Below are positions 35,426 to 45,062 of a stretch of 64,000 nucleotides of DNA, piece by piece. The stretch covers positions 97,275-161,274 of the forward strand of contig NZ_JAESDH010000009.1 of the NCBI RefSeq assembly GCF_019249295.1. The letters run 5' to 3'. Each line of letters begins with the position of its first letter. The stretch's first letter is position 1. This stretch comes from Alteromonas antoniana. Lineage in GTDB: Bacteria > Pseudomonadota > Gammaproteobacteria > Enterobacterales > Alteromonadaceae. The position numbers were made by a program, and so were the translations under genes. The notes below the pieces were generated by a model. It was given only the letters and a program-made list of their open reading frames with translations, made no database searches and was not told the DNA's origin.

Positions 35426-36667
35426 ATGTCAGATTTTAGACAACGCGCCCTTGATTATCATGCAAAACCAACCCCTGGGAAAATTCGGGTTGAACTGTCC
35501 AAACCCGCCGAGGGCGTCGATGATCTTGCACTTGCCTATAGCCCAGGCGTGGCTGAACCGGTTCGTGAGATAGCGGAAGATCCTGATGCGGCTTATCAGT
35601 ATACGGCGAAAGGCAACATGGTTGCGGTTATCAGTAATGGTACCGCCATTCTGGGTCTTGGCAATCTGGGGCCGCTGGCATCTAAGCCGGTAATGGAAGG
35701 GAAAGCGCTACTGTTTAAACGATTCGCCGGCCTGGACGCCATCGATATCGAGGTAAAACACCGCACCACCGAAGAGTTCATCAATACGGTAGCCAATATC
35801 GCCGACACCTTTGGTGGTATTAACTTAGAAGATATCAAAGCCCCTGAGTGCTTCGAGATAGAGCAGGAGCTTATCAAGCGCTGCAAAATTCCGGTATTCC
35901 ATGATGATCAGCACGGCACGGCTATTGTTACCGCTGCGGGTATGCTTAATGCGCTGGAAATCCAGGGTAAGAATATTGAAGATGCGAAAATCGTGTGTAT
36001 GGGTGCAGGTGCTGCTGCCGTCGCCTGTATGGAGCTGCTGATCAAGTGTGGTGCGCAGCGTGAACGCATCTATATGCTTGACAGAAAGGGCGTAATTCAC
36101 ACTCGCCGTGACGACTTAACTGAGCACAAAGCGCTGTTCGCGAATAATACCGACAAGCGCACGCTTGATGATGTGATGGACGGAGCTGATATCTTTGTCG
36201 GCGTATCGGGCCCGGATGTATTGCCGCCGGAAACGCTTCGTCTGATGGCAGAAAATCCGATTGTTTTTGCCTGCTCTAACCCGGATCCGGAAATCAAGCC
36301 AGAGCTCGCCCACGAAGTGCGCTCCGATTTAATCATGGCTACGGGCCGTTCGGATTATCCGAATCAGGTAAATAACGTGCTGTGTTTCCCGTTTATCTTC
36401 CGCGGCGCGCTGGATGTCAGGGCAACAGCCATTAATGATGAAATGAAAGTAGCTGCGGTAGAGGCTATCAGAGCCATTTCGAAAGAGCCGGTACCGGATG
36501 AAGTATTAAAGGCCAGTAAAAGTGATTCACTCACCTTTGGCAAAGAATACATTATTCCCAAGCCGATGGATCCGCGTCTGTGCTCGCGTATCGCCAGAGC
36601 TGTCGCGCAGGCCGCGTTAGACTCAGGCGTGGCAAGATTAGAGTCACTACCTGCCTCTTACGACTAA
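35426..36667 (+). CDS. maeB: Malic enzyme, short form (MaeB-like catalytic part)
   Basis: 413 residues. LAYSPGVAEPVREIAEDP, GNLGPLASKPVMEGKALLFK, FEIEQELIKRCKIPVFHDDQ (metal-binding Asp residues) and the nucleotide fold VCMGAGAAAVAC identify a malic enzyme. It converts malate to pyruvate, CO2 and NAD(P)H. E. coli MaeB carries an extra 340-residue phosphotransacetylase-like domain; here the protein ends after the malic part, so allosteric control through that domain is absent. Cofactor preference is not certain. Confidence 0.93.
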   Translation: MSDFRQRALDYHAKPTPGKIRVELSKPAEGVDDLALAYSPGVAEPVREIAEDPDAAYQYTAKGNMVAVISNGTAILGLGNLGPLASKPVMEGKALLFKRFAGLDAIDIEVKHRTTEEFINTVANIADTFGGINLEDIKAPECFEIEQELIKRCKIPVFHDDQHGTAIVTAAGMLNALEIQGKNIEDAKIVCMGAGAAAVACMELLIKCGAQRERIYMLDRKGVIHTRRDDLTEHKALFANNTDKRTLDDVMDGADIFVGVSGPDVLPPETLRLMAENPIVFACSNPDPEIKPELAHEVRSDLIMATGRSDYPNQVNNVLCFPFIFRGALDVRATAINDEMKVAAVEAIRAISKEPVPDEVLKASKSDSLTFGKEYIIPKPMDPRLCSRIARAVAQAALDSGVARLESLPASYD

Positions 36668-36676
36668 ATACCGCGA

Positions 36677-36715
36677 CGATGAGCGATTGGCTTTTTCATA
36701 TTGGCCATCGCTCAT
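36677..36715 (+). terminator. Hairpin downstream of the malic enzyme gene
   Basis: GATGAGCGAT pairs with ATCGCTCATC across a 19-base loop that contains a further GGC/GCC pairing. The T-run is inside rather than after the stem, so it is a weak terminator candidate. Confidence 0.45.
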
Positions 36716-36765
36716 CCCACCCGGAATCTGCGCGGTTGTAAATCAATGCGAAAGCCGCACTGTAG

Positions 36766-37590
36766 TTACAGGCTGTAGGATACCTGCGGCTTTATCCGCC
36801 GACGCATAAGCAGTCCAACCACACCCGTCAGGGCCAACAGACCAGTAGCAGGTGCACTGACCTCAGTTACGCCCCGGTATATTACGTCCTGGACATTGGC
36901 TACAATCGCGCCATTGGTGAAAAAGCGCGAATCCTGCAGCGTAGCTCCATCACCCATGATGTAGTCTCGGGATGAGGACAAAAATGTACCACTAAGCTCA
37001 GCACCGCCAAACTCAAAGCTGCGTGCAACAGCATTATCAATAAAGTTGAAAAACACAGTTTGCGCGGAGATACCGCCTTTCAAATAGATAGCAGCACCCG
37101 ATCCTAGCTTTGCCAGACCTGTGATGTTGATAATAGCAACATCGCTGGCATTGCCAGAGATGGTCAGAGACTCACCTGCATCTAAATGCAGTGATGAGAG
37201 CGTGTAGTTTCCGGCCGCCAGCGCCGTAGTATTTGTTACGTCAAATGCAGCAGACGCGTCCGCCCATCCCGATGCCTGCTGGCTAATTTGCGCAATTTGC
37301 GCTTTAAAGTAATTCCCGGCAGGGCAGGTTGTGCCAGGTTGTTTGATAACCGCCCCTGCTCCGATACCCAGTGCTGGCGCGCAAGCTGCCCCTTCTACTA
37401 CGACGCCAGACCCCATCGAAATGTAAAAATCACTGCCAACACTACTATACAGATGAGCTTCAGCTCCCAAACCAATAGACGAACCCGACGCCATTACAAA
37501 ATCATCAAGCCCCGAAACGGAGATCGGAGCGGCTTTTACACCAAATGACAACGCTGTCAAAATTAAACCAAAAAAAATGCTCTTTTTCAT
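36766..37590 (-). CDS. Secreted beta-helix-like protein with PEP-CTERM-type C-terminus
   Basis: 274 residues. A signal peptide (SIFFGLILTALSFGVKA) leads to a Gly/Ser/Ala-rich repetitive region with short hydrophobic strands (IIGxx-like, for example LTISGNASDVAIINITG, IYLKGGISAQTVFFNFI), recalling choice-of-anchor A or ice-binding-like folds. The C-terminus VSAPATGLLALTGVVGLLMRRR is a sorting-signal variant: Pro-Ala-Thr in place of Pro-Glu-Pro, a hydrophobic helix and an Arg cluster. In PEP-CTERM systems the helix is processed by an exosortase, which is not encoded here. It is likely a surface or extracellular-matrix protein. Function not known. Confidence 0.72.
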   Translation of the reverse strand: MKKSIFFGLILTALSFGVKAAPISVSGLDDFVMASGSSIGLGAEAHLYSSVGSDFYISMGSGVVVEGAACAPALGIGAGAVIKQPGTTCPAGNYFKAQIAQISQQASGWADASAAFDVTNTTALAAGNYTLSSLHLDAGESLTISGNASDVAIINITGLAKLGSGAAIYLKGGISAQTVFFNFIDNAVARSFEFGGAELSGTFLSSSRDYIMGDGATLQDSRFFTNGAIVANVQDVIYRGVTEVSAPATGLLALTGVVGLLMRRRIKPQVSYSL

Positions 37591-37651
37591 GTACTACTCC
37601 CCCTCACAAAGCGGGGGGAGTATACGTTAGCAGGTCAATAAATCAACAATT

Positions 37652-37978
37652 TTATTTCAGCGCATCTTCGTCGACCTGCGGGTCAATCCCCATCTCTTCC
37701 ATGATTTTGCGGGCTTCTTCCGGAATACGATTTGGATTGTCTTTGCGCAAGTCCTCGTCGCTGGGCAGAGGCTGTCCGGTAAATGCGTGCAAGAACGCCT
37801 CGCACAATAATTCAGAGTTAGTGGCGTGGCGCAGGTTATTAATTTGTCTGCGGGTACGCTCGTCAGTCAGTTCTTTAAGCACATTGATGGGAATGGAAAC
37901 GGTAACTTTCTTTACCTGCTCACTCTTTTTTCCATGCTCTGCGTAGGGGTGTATATACTTTCCGTTCCATTTTGCCAT
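37652..37978 (-). CDS. metJ: Methionine repressor MetJ
   Basis: 108 residues from ATG 37978. [20 protein letters not shown] is the ribbon that enters the DNA groove, followed by [20 protein letters not shown] and ending near E. coli MetJ in length (105). It binds S-adenosylmethionine and represses methionine genes at Met boxes. It diverges from metF, with Met boxes between them, so both are likely controlled by MetJ. Confidence 0.97.
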   Translation of the reverse strand: MAKWNGKYIHPYAEHGKKSEQVKKVTVSIPINVLKELTDERTRRQINNLRHATNSELLCEAFLHAFTGQPLPSDEDLRKDNPNRIPEEARKIMEEMGIDPQVDEDALK

Positions 37979-38064
37979 TAGGGATCCCGGGCTACTCTTA
38001 TTTATGTTATGAAGAGAAATTCTAAACAATGTGGCGAAAAGGTCAATTGAGCAGTGTAAACCGC

Positions 38065-39005
<941 letters not shown>

Positions 39006-39012
39006 AAAACAA

Positions 39013-39037
39013 GTCTGGCACACCCATTGTGCCAGAC
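39013..39037 (+). terminator. Hairpin downstream of metF
   Basis: Ten-base-pair stem GTCTGGCACA/TGTGCCAGAC with a five-base loop right after the stop; no T-run. Confidence 0.55.
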
Positions 39038-39132
39038 AGACAGTCGCGGCTATGAGAGCGCTTTCTGTTCGATAGGATGTAGCAAGGCCATGTCAGCATA
39101 ACCAGCCGGTGGTTCAATCACTTTACGGACGA

Positions 39133-39184
39133 TCAGGCAGTCAGGTAGTCAGGTAGTCAGGCAGTCAGGCAGTCAGGCAGTCAG
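39133..39184. repeat. Tandem octamer repeat TCAGGYAG, 6.5 copies
   Basis: Units at 39133, 39141, 39149, 39157, 39165 and 39173 read TCAGGCAG or TCAGGTAG, followed by TCAG. It lies between metF and the binding-protein gene, outside any recognised gene. Confidence 0.95.
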
Positions 39185-39220
39185 AAAAACTTTACCGGCA
39201 GTAGTTGAACCACGCCAGCG

Positions 39221-40003
39221 TTACAGCAAATCCCATTTTTTCATAATTTGCAGGTATTCTCCTGACGCTTTCAACGAGGCCAGTCCGGCTCTGAGCTTTT
39301 CTGTCAGCTCTGCAGATGTCTGCAGGCCGGTTGCCATTTGCAACTCAAGATTCAGTGGTGTCACTTCGGCCTCACTCACGATGCGGCTTGCATCAAGTTC
39401 AGCACTGTCTACCTCGTATTTACCGGAAACCAGATTAGATAACACCAGATCAATGCGTTGTTTATACAGCAGAGCCCACAATTCCGAGGGACTTTTTGCC
39501 AGGATAAGATTCTGGTTTTCTTCAAACCCATGACGCTGTAAATATCCGGCAGAACCGTATCCTCTCACGGTACCAACACGATATTTTTTCGCATCATCAA
39601 ATTGTGATACGTGGATATCCCCCCTCTCCCGAAGACGAATAAAGGACGCTTTTGCCACATGCACCACGCCCAACCACTGCAACTCATTTTCCCTGGCCGG
39701 TGTTTTTAATACTGACAACAGCACCACGTTAGGATGTTGCTCGGCTTCATAATACGCGCGAGCCCAAGGGAGTAATTCAACGGTGGCGTGTAAGTTCAGG
39801 TGTTTGATCAGTGCCTGGGCAAGTTCGAATACTGCCCCCTGCTCTACTCCATCTTCTTCCCAATAAAAAGGCGCTGCAGGCTCACCGTAAAAACGAATGA
39901 CGGTATTTTCATGAGCTGAAGCGGGAACCAGCCACAAACAGGAGACCCCCAACACGAGCAACGCGCGGATAAGAGAGAGAAGTCTCAGGTTATTTTGTAT
40001 CAT
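39221..40003 (-). CDS. Periplasmic binding protein of the amino-acid (SBP_bac_3) family
   Basis: 260 residues. Signal peptide (LIRALLVLGVSCLWLVPASA) followed by IRFYGEPAAPFYWEEDG, GAVFELAQALIKHLN and ELLPWARAYYEAEQ, typical of the small solute-binding domain family, then VGTVRGYGSAGYL and SPSELWALLYKQRIDLVL. No transporter genes are near, so it may be an orphan receptor or a stand-alone sensory protein; such orphans are numerous in Alteromonadales. Ligand unknown. Confidence 0.82.
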   Translation of the reverse strand: MIQNNLRLLSLIRALLVLGVSCLWLVPASAHENTVIRFYGEPAAPFYWEEDGVEQGAVFELAQALIKHLNLHATVELLPWARAYYEAEQHPNVVLLSVLKTPARENELQWLGVVHVAKASFIRLRERGDIHVSQFDDAKKYRVGTVRGYGSAGYLQRHGFEENQNLILAKSPSELWALLYKQRIDLVLSNLVSGKYEVDSAELDASRIVSEAEVTPLNLELQMATGLQTSAELTEKLRAGLASLKASGEYLQIMKKWDLL

Positions 40004-40351
40004 TAACTACAACCACCAGATACTGCAGATACTGATTAGGGCCAGGACAATAAAAAGTCTGCTACCCGCTGCTATTCATGCTGTTTTTATCATGTTCGCG
40101 ATTGTTACCGCTGCAAAACCCCACCGCTTTTTACGTTTGTGTAGGCTTACTTATCGTGGCATCAGTGCTTACTTTATCACCAAACCACGAAATAAAAAAA
40201 ATCCTTCCTTCATGCACATTGCCGGACTTTCTTCCTCCTCGCGATTGAGCCAACCCGCAGAATCGTACTCCCCCGCGAAACGCATTGCTCGCCGGGAGGA
40301 TGGGGTATACCATTTAGATGACAGATAATTTCGGGTATTCAGGAGTAAGAC

Positions 40352-41236
40352 GTGAGTGAAAACCGTCTGCAGGAACGATGGAAGCATGTGCAACCACAGC
40401 TTTTAAACTTTGGAAAAGTGTTTATTGCGCGTTGCCGGCAAGACAATATAGCCATGTCTTCAGGCCATCTGGCGTATGTTACCCTGCTGTCGCTGGTCCC
40501 TTTTATAATGGTGACATTTACCATTATGTCGGCGTTTCCGGCATTTGCGTCGGTGCGCAGTAAACTCGAGCACTTTATTTTCAGTAACTTTGTACCAACT
40601 GCCAGCGATGTAGTTCACGAATATATGTCTGAGTTTGTGGGCAACGCCTCGCAAATGGGTGCTATCGGGATCCTTTCCCTGCTCATGGTGGCACTGCTAC
40701 TGATTTCGAACGTTGACAAGACTCTGAACCGGATATGGCGGACGCAGTCAGACCGCCCTATTGTTTACACCTTCGCAATTTACTGGATGGTCATTACGCT
40801 AACCCCAATGCTAATTGGCTCCAGTGTCGTGGTGAGCTCATATCTGGTAGGGATCGCCGCTTTCGCTGAAGAATATACTCCGGGCTTGGGTACCTTCCTG
40901 CTGAGTATGGTACCCAGTTTCACCGCCATGCTCGCCTTTCTGATTTTGTATATGGTGGTGCCTAATCGCCGTGTAAATGCGCTGCACGCCCTACTGGGCG
41001 CGTTTCTTGCCACACTGGCTTTCGAAGGCACCAAACAGGCATTTACCTTATACGTCACCAGTTTTCCGTCTTATCAGCTTATCTATGGCGCGCTGGCCGT
41101 CGTCCCAATATTATTTTTATGGGTATACCTTTCCTGGGTAGTGGTGTTGTTGGGTGCCGAATTTACCTGTTCACTCGCAGATACTTTCGATAGCCACAGA
41201 GCTGAGGACGAGCCCAGAAAAATAGCAGAAGAATAA
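40352..41236 (+). CDS. yihY: YihY-family inner membrane protein (UPF0761)
   Basis: 294 residues starting with GTG, AGGAG eight bases upstream. Six membrane helices are visible, beginning LAYVTLLSLVPFIMVTF and ending VPILFLWVYLSWVVVLLGAE, with the family pattern NVDKTLNRIWRTQ between helices. Formerly suspected to be RNase BN, a claim not upheld for the family. Function unknown; the neighbouring dtd and fabY also lie near yihY in enterobacteria. Confidence 0.92.
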   Translation: MSENRLQERWKHVQPQLLNFGKVFIARCRQDNIAMSSGHLAYVTLLSLVPFIMVTFTIMSAFPAFASVRSKLEHFIFSNFVPTASDVVHEYMSEFVGNASQMGAIGILSLLMVALLLISNVDKTLNRIWRTQSDRPIVYTFAIYWMVITLTPMLIGSSVVVSSYLVGIAAFAEEYTPGLGTFLLSMVPSFTAMLAFLILYMVVPNRRVNALHALLGAFLATLAFEGTKQAFTLYVTSFPSYQLIYGALAVVPILFLWVYLSWVVVLLGAEFTCSLADTFDSHRAEDEPRKIAEE

Positions 41237-41500
41237 TAACCGGTATCACTTGTCGACGTTGCGCCGTCTAACCAGTACGCGTCGCACTAACGCCGTACAG
41301 TTCCGGTGTTTACTGCTTTGGTAGTTCGTTGACTAATGCGTTGCAGGTGCGTAGGCAGGGGAAGTAATGCAAAAAACGACTTATATTGCCTTTACCAACT
41401 CCGCTGTAACCCTATGTGTTGGCACAGGCCTGTCTTCAGAGCGACGGCAATATCTCATAAGCTGTGTTGCCTGACTGTGGGTGCACTATCGACGAGCATA
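41237..41500. other. Intergenic region after yihY
   Basis: About 260 bases without a sure gene. A 35-codon frame (41367-41474, MQKTTYIAFTNSAV...) has AGGGGA before its ATG but no recognised relative; it could encode a small peptide or be chance. Confidence 0.3.
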
Positions 41501-41548
41501 AAAAAACGCTGTGCAAATCACCACATAGTGGCATCTGCACAGCGTTTT
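41501..41548 (-). terminator. Intrinsic terminator of the DUF2959 operon
   Basis: AAAACGCTGTGCA (41503-41515) pairs with TGCACAGCGTTTT (41536-41548), the loop having a small CCAC/GTGG pairing; T-run on the minus strand follows. Confidence 0.85.
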
Positions 41549-41570
41549 CAGATTAGGCTGTCGGCGAGCG

Positions 41571-42221
41571 CTAGTTTTTCAGCGTGCTGATAAATGCATC
41601 TGATTCTGCGATTGCCGCATTCATTTCCTGAATAAGCTGTTGCACGTCGCCCTGAATCTCATTCAGCTCCCCCTGCAATGCACCGATGGCACTCGCGTTG
41701 AGGTTATGCTTCAGGTACAGGACATTGTCCTGAAACGCCGTAAGGATTGGCGCCATCCGGCTTTCTGCCTTGCGCATGGCTTTAATCATGGTTTCATAAC
41801 GACGACGTGTATCACGCAATTTGTTAGCACTGTCGCGTTTCAGTGAAGCATTCTGGTATTTCTCCAGTTCATCTTCCCATTCATCGAACAGCGCCTCGGC
41901 AACGCTTTCCACGTTATCAATTCGTGAGTTCACTTCCTCCGCCGCAGCCTGGCTGTCTTCAAACTGACTATTCAGCTCGTTATAAACATCCTCAAGTTCG
42001 CCACCATCAAAATTAATCAGCGCGCTGAACTCTTCAAGTGCAGAGCTAAACTGCTCCTGTGCGTCTTCCTGAGACTCTTTAGCATTCTCTACCCGGTCTA
42101 CAAGAATATCGCGCTTTTCAACGCCGACCTTCTCCCAGGCTGCGTAATAGGCTGACTGACAGCCCGAAAGTGTGAAGAAGGCTGCTGTGACAAGTGCAAC
42201 CTTCAAACCTTTTGCTCTCAT
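41571..42221 (-). CDS. DUF2959 lipoprotein with long coiled coil
   Basis: 216 residues. Lipoprotein signal VALVTAAFFTLSGCQSAYY with the lipobox Cys; then YYAAWEKVGVEKRDILVDRV, the DUF2959 signature. Most of the rest is acidic, helical coiled coil without enzyme motifs. Its start overlaps the stop of the upstream small membrane protein gene (42218-42221), so they are coupled. Function unknown. Confidence 0.88.
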   Translation of the reverse strand: MRAKGLKVALVTAAFFTLSGCQSAYYAAWEKVGVEKRDILVDRVENAKESQEDAQEQFSSALEEFSALINFDGGELEDVYNELNSQFEDSQAAAEEVNSRIDNVESVAEALFDEWEDELEKYQNASLKRDSANKLRDTRRRYETMIKAMRKAESRMAPILTAFQDNVLYLKHNLNASAIGALQGELNEIQGDVQQLIQEMNAAIAESDAFISTLKN

Positions 42222-42460
42222 AATGTTTCCCTGCCGCGATAACGTGCGGCACTAATGATGGACCAGATGTGGAAAATTACGCCCAGCGGTCCGAAAAGGA
42301 TCGTCAGAATGACGGTCGCTGCCAGCGCATAACAAACACCTACCACTATGAAGAAAAACAACGCGCCGAGTATGCGTCCCTGGACGAGGTGACCCAGCCC
42401 CGGGATAAAAAAGTTACATACCGCTGCAATAACATTACCACCGGATCCCTGACCTGCCAT
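42218..42460 (-). CDS. Small membrane protein
   Basis: 80 residues with two hydrophobic segments (VIAAVCNFFIPGLGHLVQG, then LFFFIVVGVCYALAATVILTI and a third GVIFHIWSIISA). The FIPGLGHLVQGR pattern recalls small TM2-like proteins. It is translationally coupled to the DUF2959 lipoprotein gene, suggesting an envelope pair. Function unknown. Confidence 0.8.
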   Translation of the reverse strand: MAGQGSGGNVIAAVCNFFIPGLGHLVQGRILGALFFFIVVGVCYALAATVILTILFGPLGVIFHIWSIISAARYRGRETL

Positions 42461-42546
42461 ATTAACTTCCTCGCAATTACTCTCAGAATATGATTCATTA
42501 TGTAAACTAAACCAAAAAACTCAGTCACACAACGCACTGAAATAAA

Positions 42547-43524
42547 ATGAAACGACTTTATCCTGATATTGGCTGTTCAGATAGCGGTTATTTAGACACG
42601 GACGACGGGCATTCGCTCTATTATGAAGTCAGTGGCAACCCTGACGGTATCCCCGTTCTCTATCTGCATGGCGGCCCCGGTGCGGGGCTGTCGCCCAATT
42701 ATAAGCGTTTCTTTGATGCCAACCGGTATCGCATCATCGGATTTGAGCAGCGTGGCTGCGGTCGCTCCAAACCTTTCGGCTCGTTGCAAAATAACACCAC
42801 GCACCATAGCCTTGCAGATATCCGCCGGCTACGCAGCTTTCTCAACATTGAGAAGTGGGTAGTGTTTGGTGGGTCCTGGGGTGCAACACTGGCACTTCTG
42901 GCTGCACTTGATGATCCCGAGACGGTCAGCGGCCTCATCTTACGAGGCGTTTTTCTGGCCAGACAACAGGACAGAGACTGGTTTTTGTCTCCTACTGGAG
43001 GAGCCGCACAGCTGTTTCCGGAATTTTATGAGCAGTTCATAAGCCGAATTCCCGAACCGCTTACCACTGAGTCAATATGCAACTATTTTCACAATGAGTT
43101 TAATGCCGAGAGCGAAGTGACAAGACTTTCAGCGCTGAAGCGCTGGTATGTGTGGGAGGAACGGTTATCACGACTGTCGCTGCCACCGGGAACCGGCGAT
43201 ATCACCTCGCATTACCCTATTGCACTGATGACCAGTCTTGCCAAATTAGAATGTCACTTCCTTTCCCATCAATGTTTTATTCCTGAAAACTATATTCTTG
43301 ATAACATAAAGAAAATTTCGCATATCCCTGCCACAATTGTGCATGGCCGGTATGACATGATTTGCAAATCTGATGCCGCCTACAGCCTGCATAAGGCCTG
43401 GGAGTGCAGTGACCTTCTGGTCGTGCCGGATGCCGGACACAGCACCTCAGAACCTGGCATTGCTTATGCGTTATGCCGGGCCACGCGGGATATGTCCAGA
43501 TTCATCAGGGAGCGCAGTAAATGA
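42547..43524 (+). CDS. pip: Proline iminopeptidase-like alpha/beta hydrolase
   Basis: 325 residues. LYLHGGPGAGLSPNYKRFF gives the oxyanion element, GGSWGATLALLAAL the nucleophile Ser, and PDAGHSTSEPGI the catalytic His; DMICK provides the acid. The usual DQRGCGRS is FEQRGCGRS here, a conservative change. S33 family enzymes remove N-terminal proline from peptides. Its end overlaps dtd by four bases (ATGA). Confidence 0.93.
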   Translation: MKRLYPDIGCSDSGYLDTDDGHSLYYEVSGNPDGIPVLYLHGGPGAGLSPNYKRFFDANRYRIIGFEQRGCGRSKPFGSLQNNTTHHSLADIRRLRSFLNIEKWVVFGGSWGATLALLAALDDPETVSGLILRGVFLARQQDRDWFLSPTGGAAQLFPEFYEQFISRIPEPLTTESICNYFHNEFNAESEVTRLSALKRWYVWEERLSRLSLPPGTGDITSHYPIALMTSLAKLECHFLSHQCFIPENYILDNIKKISHIPATIVHGRYDMICKSDAAYSLHKAWECSDLLVVPDAGHSTSEPGIAYALCRATRDMSRFIRERSK

Positions 43525-43958
43525 TTGGGTTAATTCAACGGGTATCCAAAGCCAGTGTAGAGGTTGATGAAAACCAGATAAGTGAGATAGACAAAGGGAT
43601 CCTACTGCTGCTTGGTGTCGAAAAAGATGATACCGCTGAACAGGTTGAGAAGATGGCGCAGAAAATTTGCCAATACCGTATTTTTTCAGATGACGACGGC
43701 AAAATGAACCTGAATATTCAGCAGGTCGGCGGCAGCGTCCTGGTTGTATCTCAGTTTACTCTGGTTGCTGATACAAAAAAGGGAAATCGCCCGGGCTTTT
43801 CACGGGGGGCATCGCCCGAACATGGCGAGAAAATTTATCAGGATGTCATTGCGGCAATTGAAGGAAAAGGCGTGACGGTAAAAACCGGCCAGTTTGGTGC
43901 TGATATGCAGGTCTCACTGGTTAATGACGGGCCCGTTACATTTCAGTTTCAGTTCTGA
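43521..43958 (+). CDS. dtd: D-aminoacyl-tRNA deacylase
   Basis: 145 residues, the normal length. MIGLIQRVSKASVEV, ISEIDKGILLLLGV, LVVSQFTLVADTKKGNRPGF (SQFTL) and VNDGPVTFQF (Gly-cisPro NDGPVT) are the family hallmarks. It removes D-amino acids and glycine from mischarged tRNA. Coupled to pip upstream. Confidence 0.98.
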   Translation: MIGLIQRVSKASVEVDENQISEIDKGILLLLGVEKDDTAEQVEKMAQKICQYRIFSDDDGKMNLNIQQVGGSVLVVSQFTLVADTKKGNRPGFSRGASPEHGEKIYQDVIAAIEGKGVTVKTGQFGADMQVSLVNDGPVTFQFQF

Positions 43959-44108
43959 CAGCACGCCCTGTTCTCGCTACATGCCTTGCCTGTTCCTGCC
44001 TCCGCTCCCTTGTGGCTAAATAAATCTGTATTGCGCGTTGCCTGGGGCAGTGGCAGGAGTCGGACAATAGCAGAATTTCCCTTGTGAGTGGTGACGGCTT
44101 GCGTTTAA

Positions 44109-45062
44109 ATGGGGGCTGATTCATTAACGCAGAGCGCTAATATCGTGTTCAAAGTGGTTACTCCTCAGACAGAAGAAGAGCTAGAGGCCTATTATCATTT
44201 TCGCTGGCAATACTTACGTCAGCCGTGGAATTTCCCTCCGGGCTCAGAAAAAGATGAGTATGAGCAAGTTGCCGAACACCGCATGATTGTTGACGGTAAA
44301 AGCAACATTGTTGCCTGTGGCCGCGTCCATATGAATACTGCCGAAGAAGCACAAATTCGTCACATTGCGGTACATAGCGATCATCAGCGTAAAGGGCTGG
44401 GTCAGATGATACTGGGGGCACTCGAAAATGTGGCGCGTGAACAAGGCGCGATCCGAGCCGTCACTAACAGCCGCGAAGTCTCCATCCCCTTCTTTTCAGG
44501 CTGCGGCTTTATTATCGAACGGGAAGCACCGAATGAGCTGGGTCTGCTCAAGCGTCAGCAAATGGTCAAAAAGCTTACCGCAATCGACACATTGGTGCTG
44601 CATCCCAAATGGTGCACGGAATTACAGCAAACCTGGTCAGACACCATCCCCATCACCGAGCATATGGGCATCAAACTTCACCAGTATACTGGTCGAACGC
44701 TGGAAACCCGGGCTTCGCTGAATAAAAACATCAACATTCACGGTACCATGTTTGCCGGCAGTATTTTTTCGCTGGCTACGCTTACCGGTTGGGGCATGAT
44801 TTATCTGCAACTGAAAGAACGACAACTGGACGGCGATATCGTACTGGGTGACGGCGATATTCATTACCACAAGCCCATCACAATGAAGCCTCGGGCCATA
44901 TCTAATATCGAAACGCTGTCGGGAAAATTTGCACTACTGGAAAAGCGTAAGAAGTCGCGCTTCACCCTTCAGGTCGATATTCTTGATGACGATACCCCGG
45001 TGGCCGAATTCAAAGGGGTTTACTGGGTGTTAACGCCAGCCAGAGAGAAGGAAACATCATGA
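44109..45062 (+). CDS. fabY: GNAT acetyltransferase-thioesterase fusion FabY/YiiD
   Basis: 317 residues. Residues about 15-150 are a GNAT domain ([38 protein letters not shown] acetyl-CoA loop). About 165-315 is a hot-dog thioesterase-like domain ([39 protein letters not shown]). The layout and the neighbour dtd match E. coli YiiD/FabY, proposed to provide an alternative start for fatty acid synthesis. The exact start is uncertain. It overlaps purT by four bases. Confidence 0.92.
   Translation: MGADSLTQSANIVFKVVTPQTEEELEAYYHFRWQYLRQPWNFPPGSEKDEYEQVAEHRMIVDGKSNIVACGRVHMNTAEEAQIRHIAVHSDHQRKGLGQMILGALENVAREQGAIRAVTNSREVSIPFFSGCGFIIEREAPNELGLLKRQQMVKKLTAIDTLVLHPKWCTELQQTWSDTIPITEHMGIKLHQYTGRTLETRASLNKNINIHGTMFAGSIFSLATLTGWGMIYLQLKERQLDGDIVLGDGDIHYHKPITMKPRAISNIETLSGKFALLEKRKKSRFTLQVDILDDDTPVAEFKGVYWVLTPAREKETS

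Noticed and set aside
39133..39184. CRISPR-like array
   Set aside because: Units are contiguous octamers without spacers and there are no cas genes.
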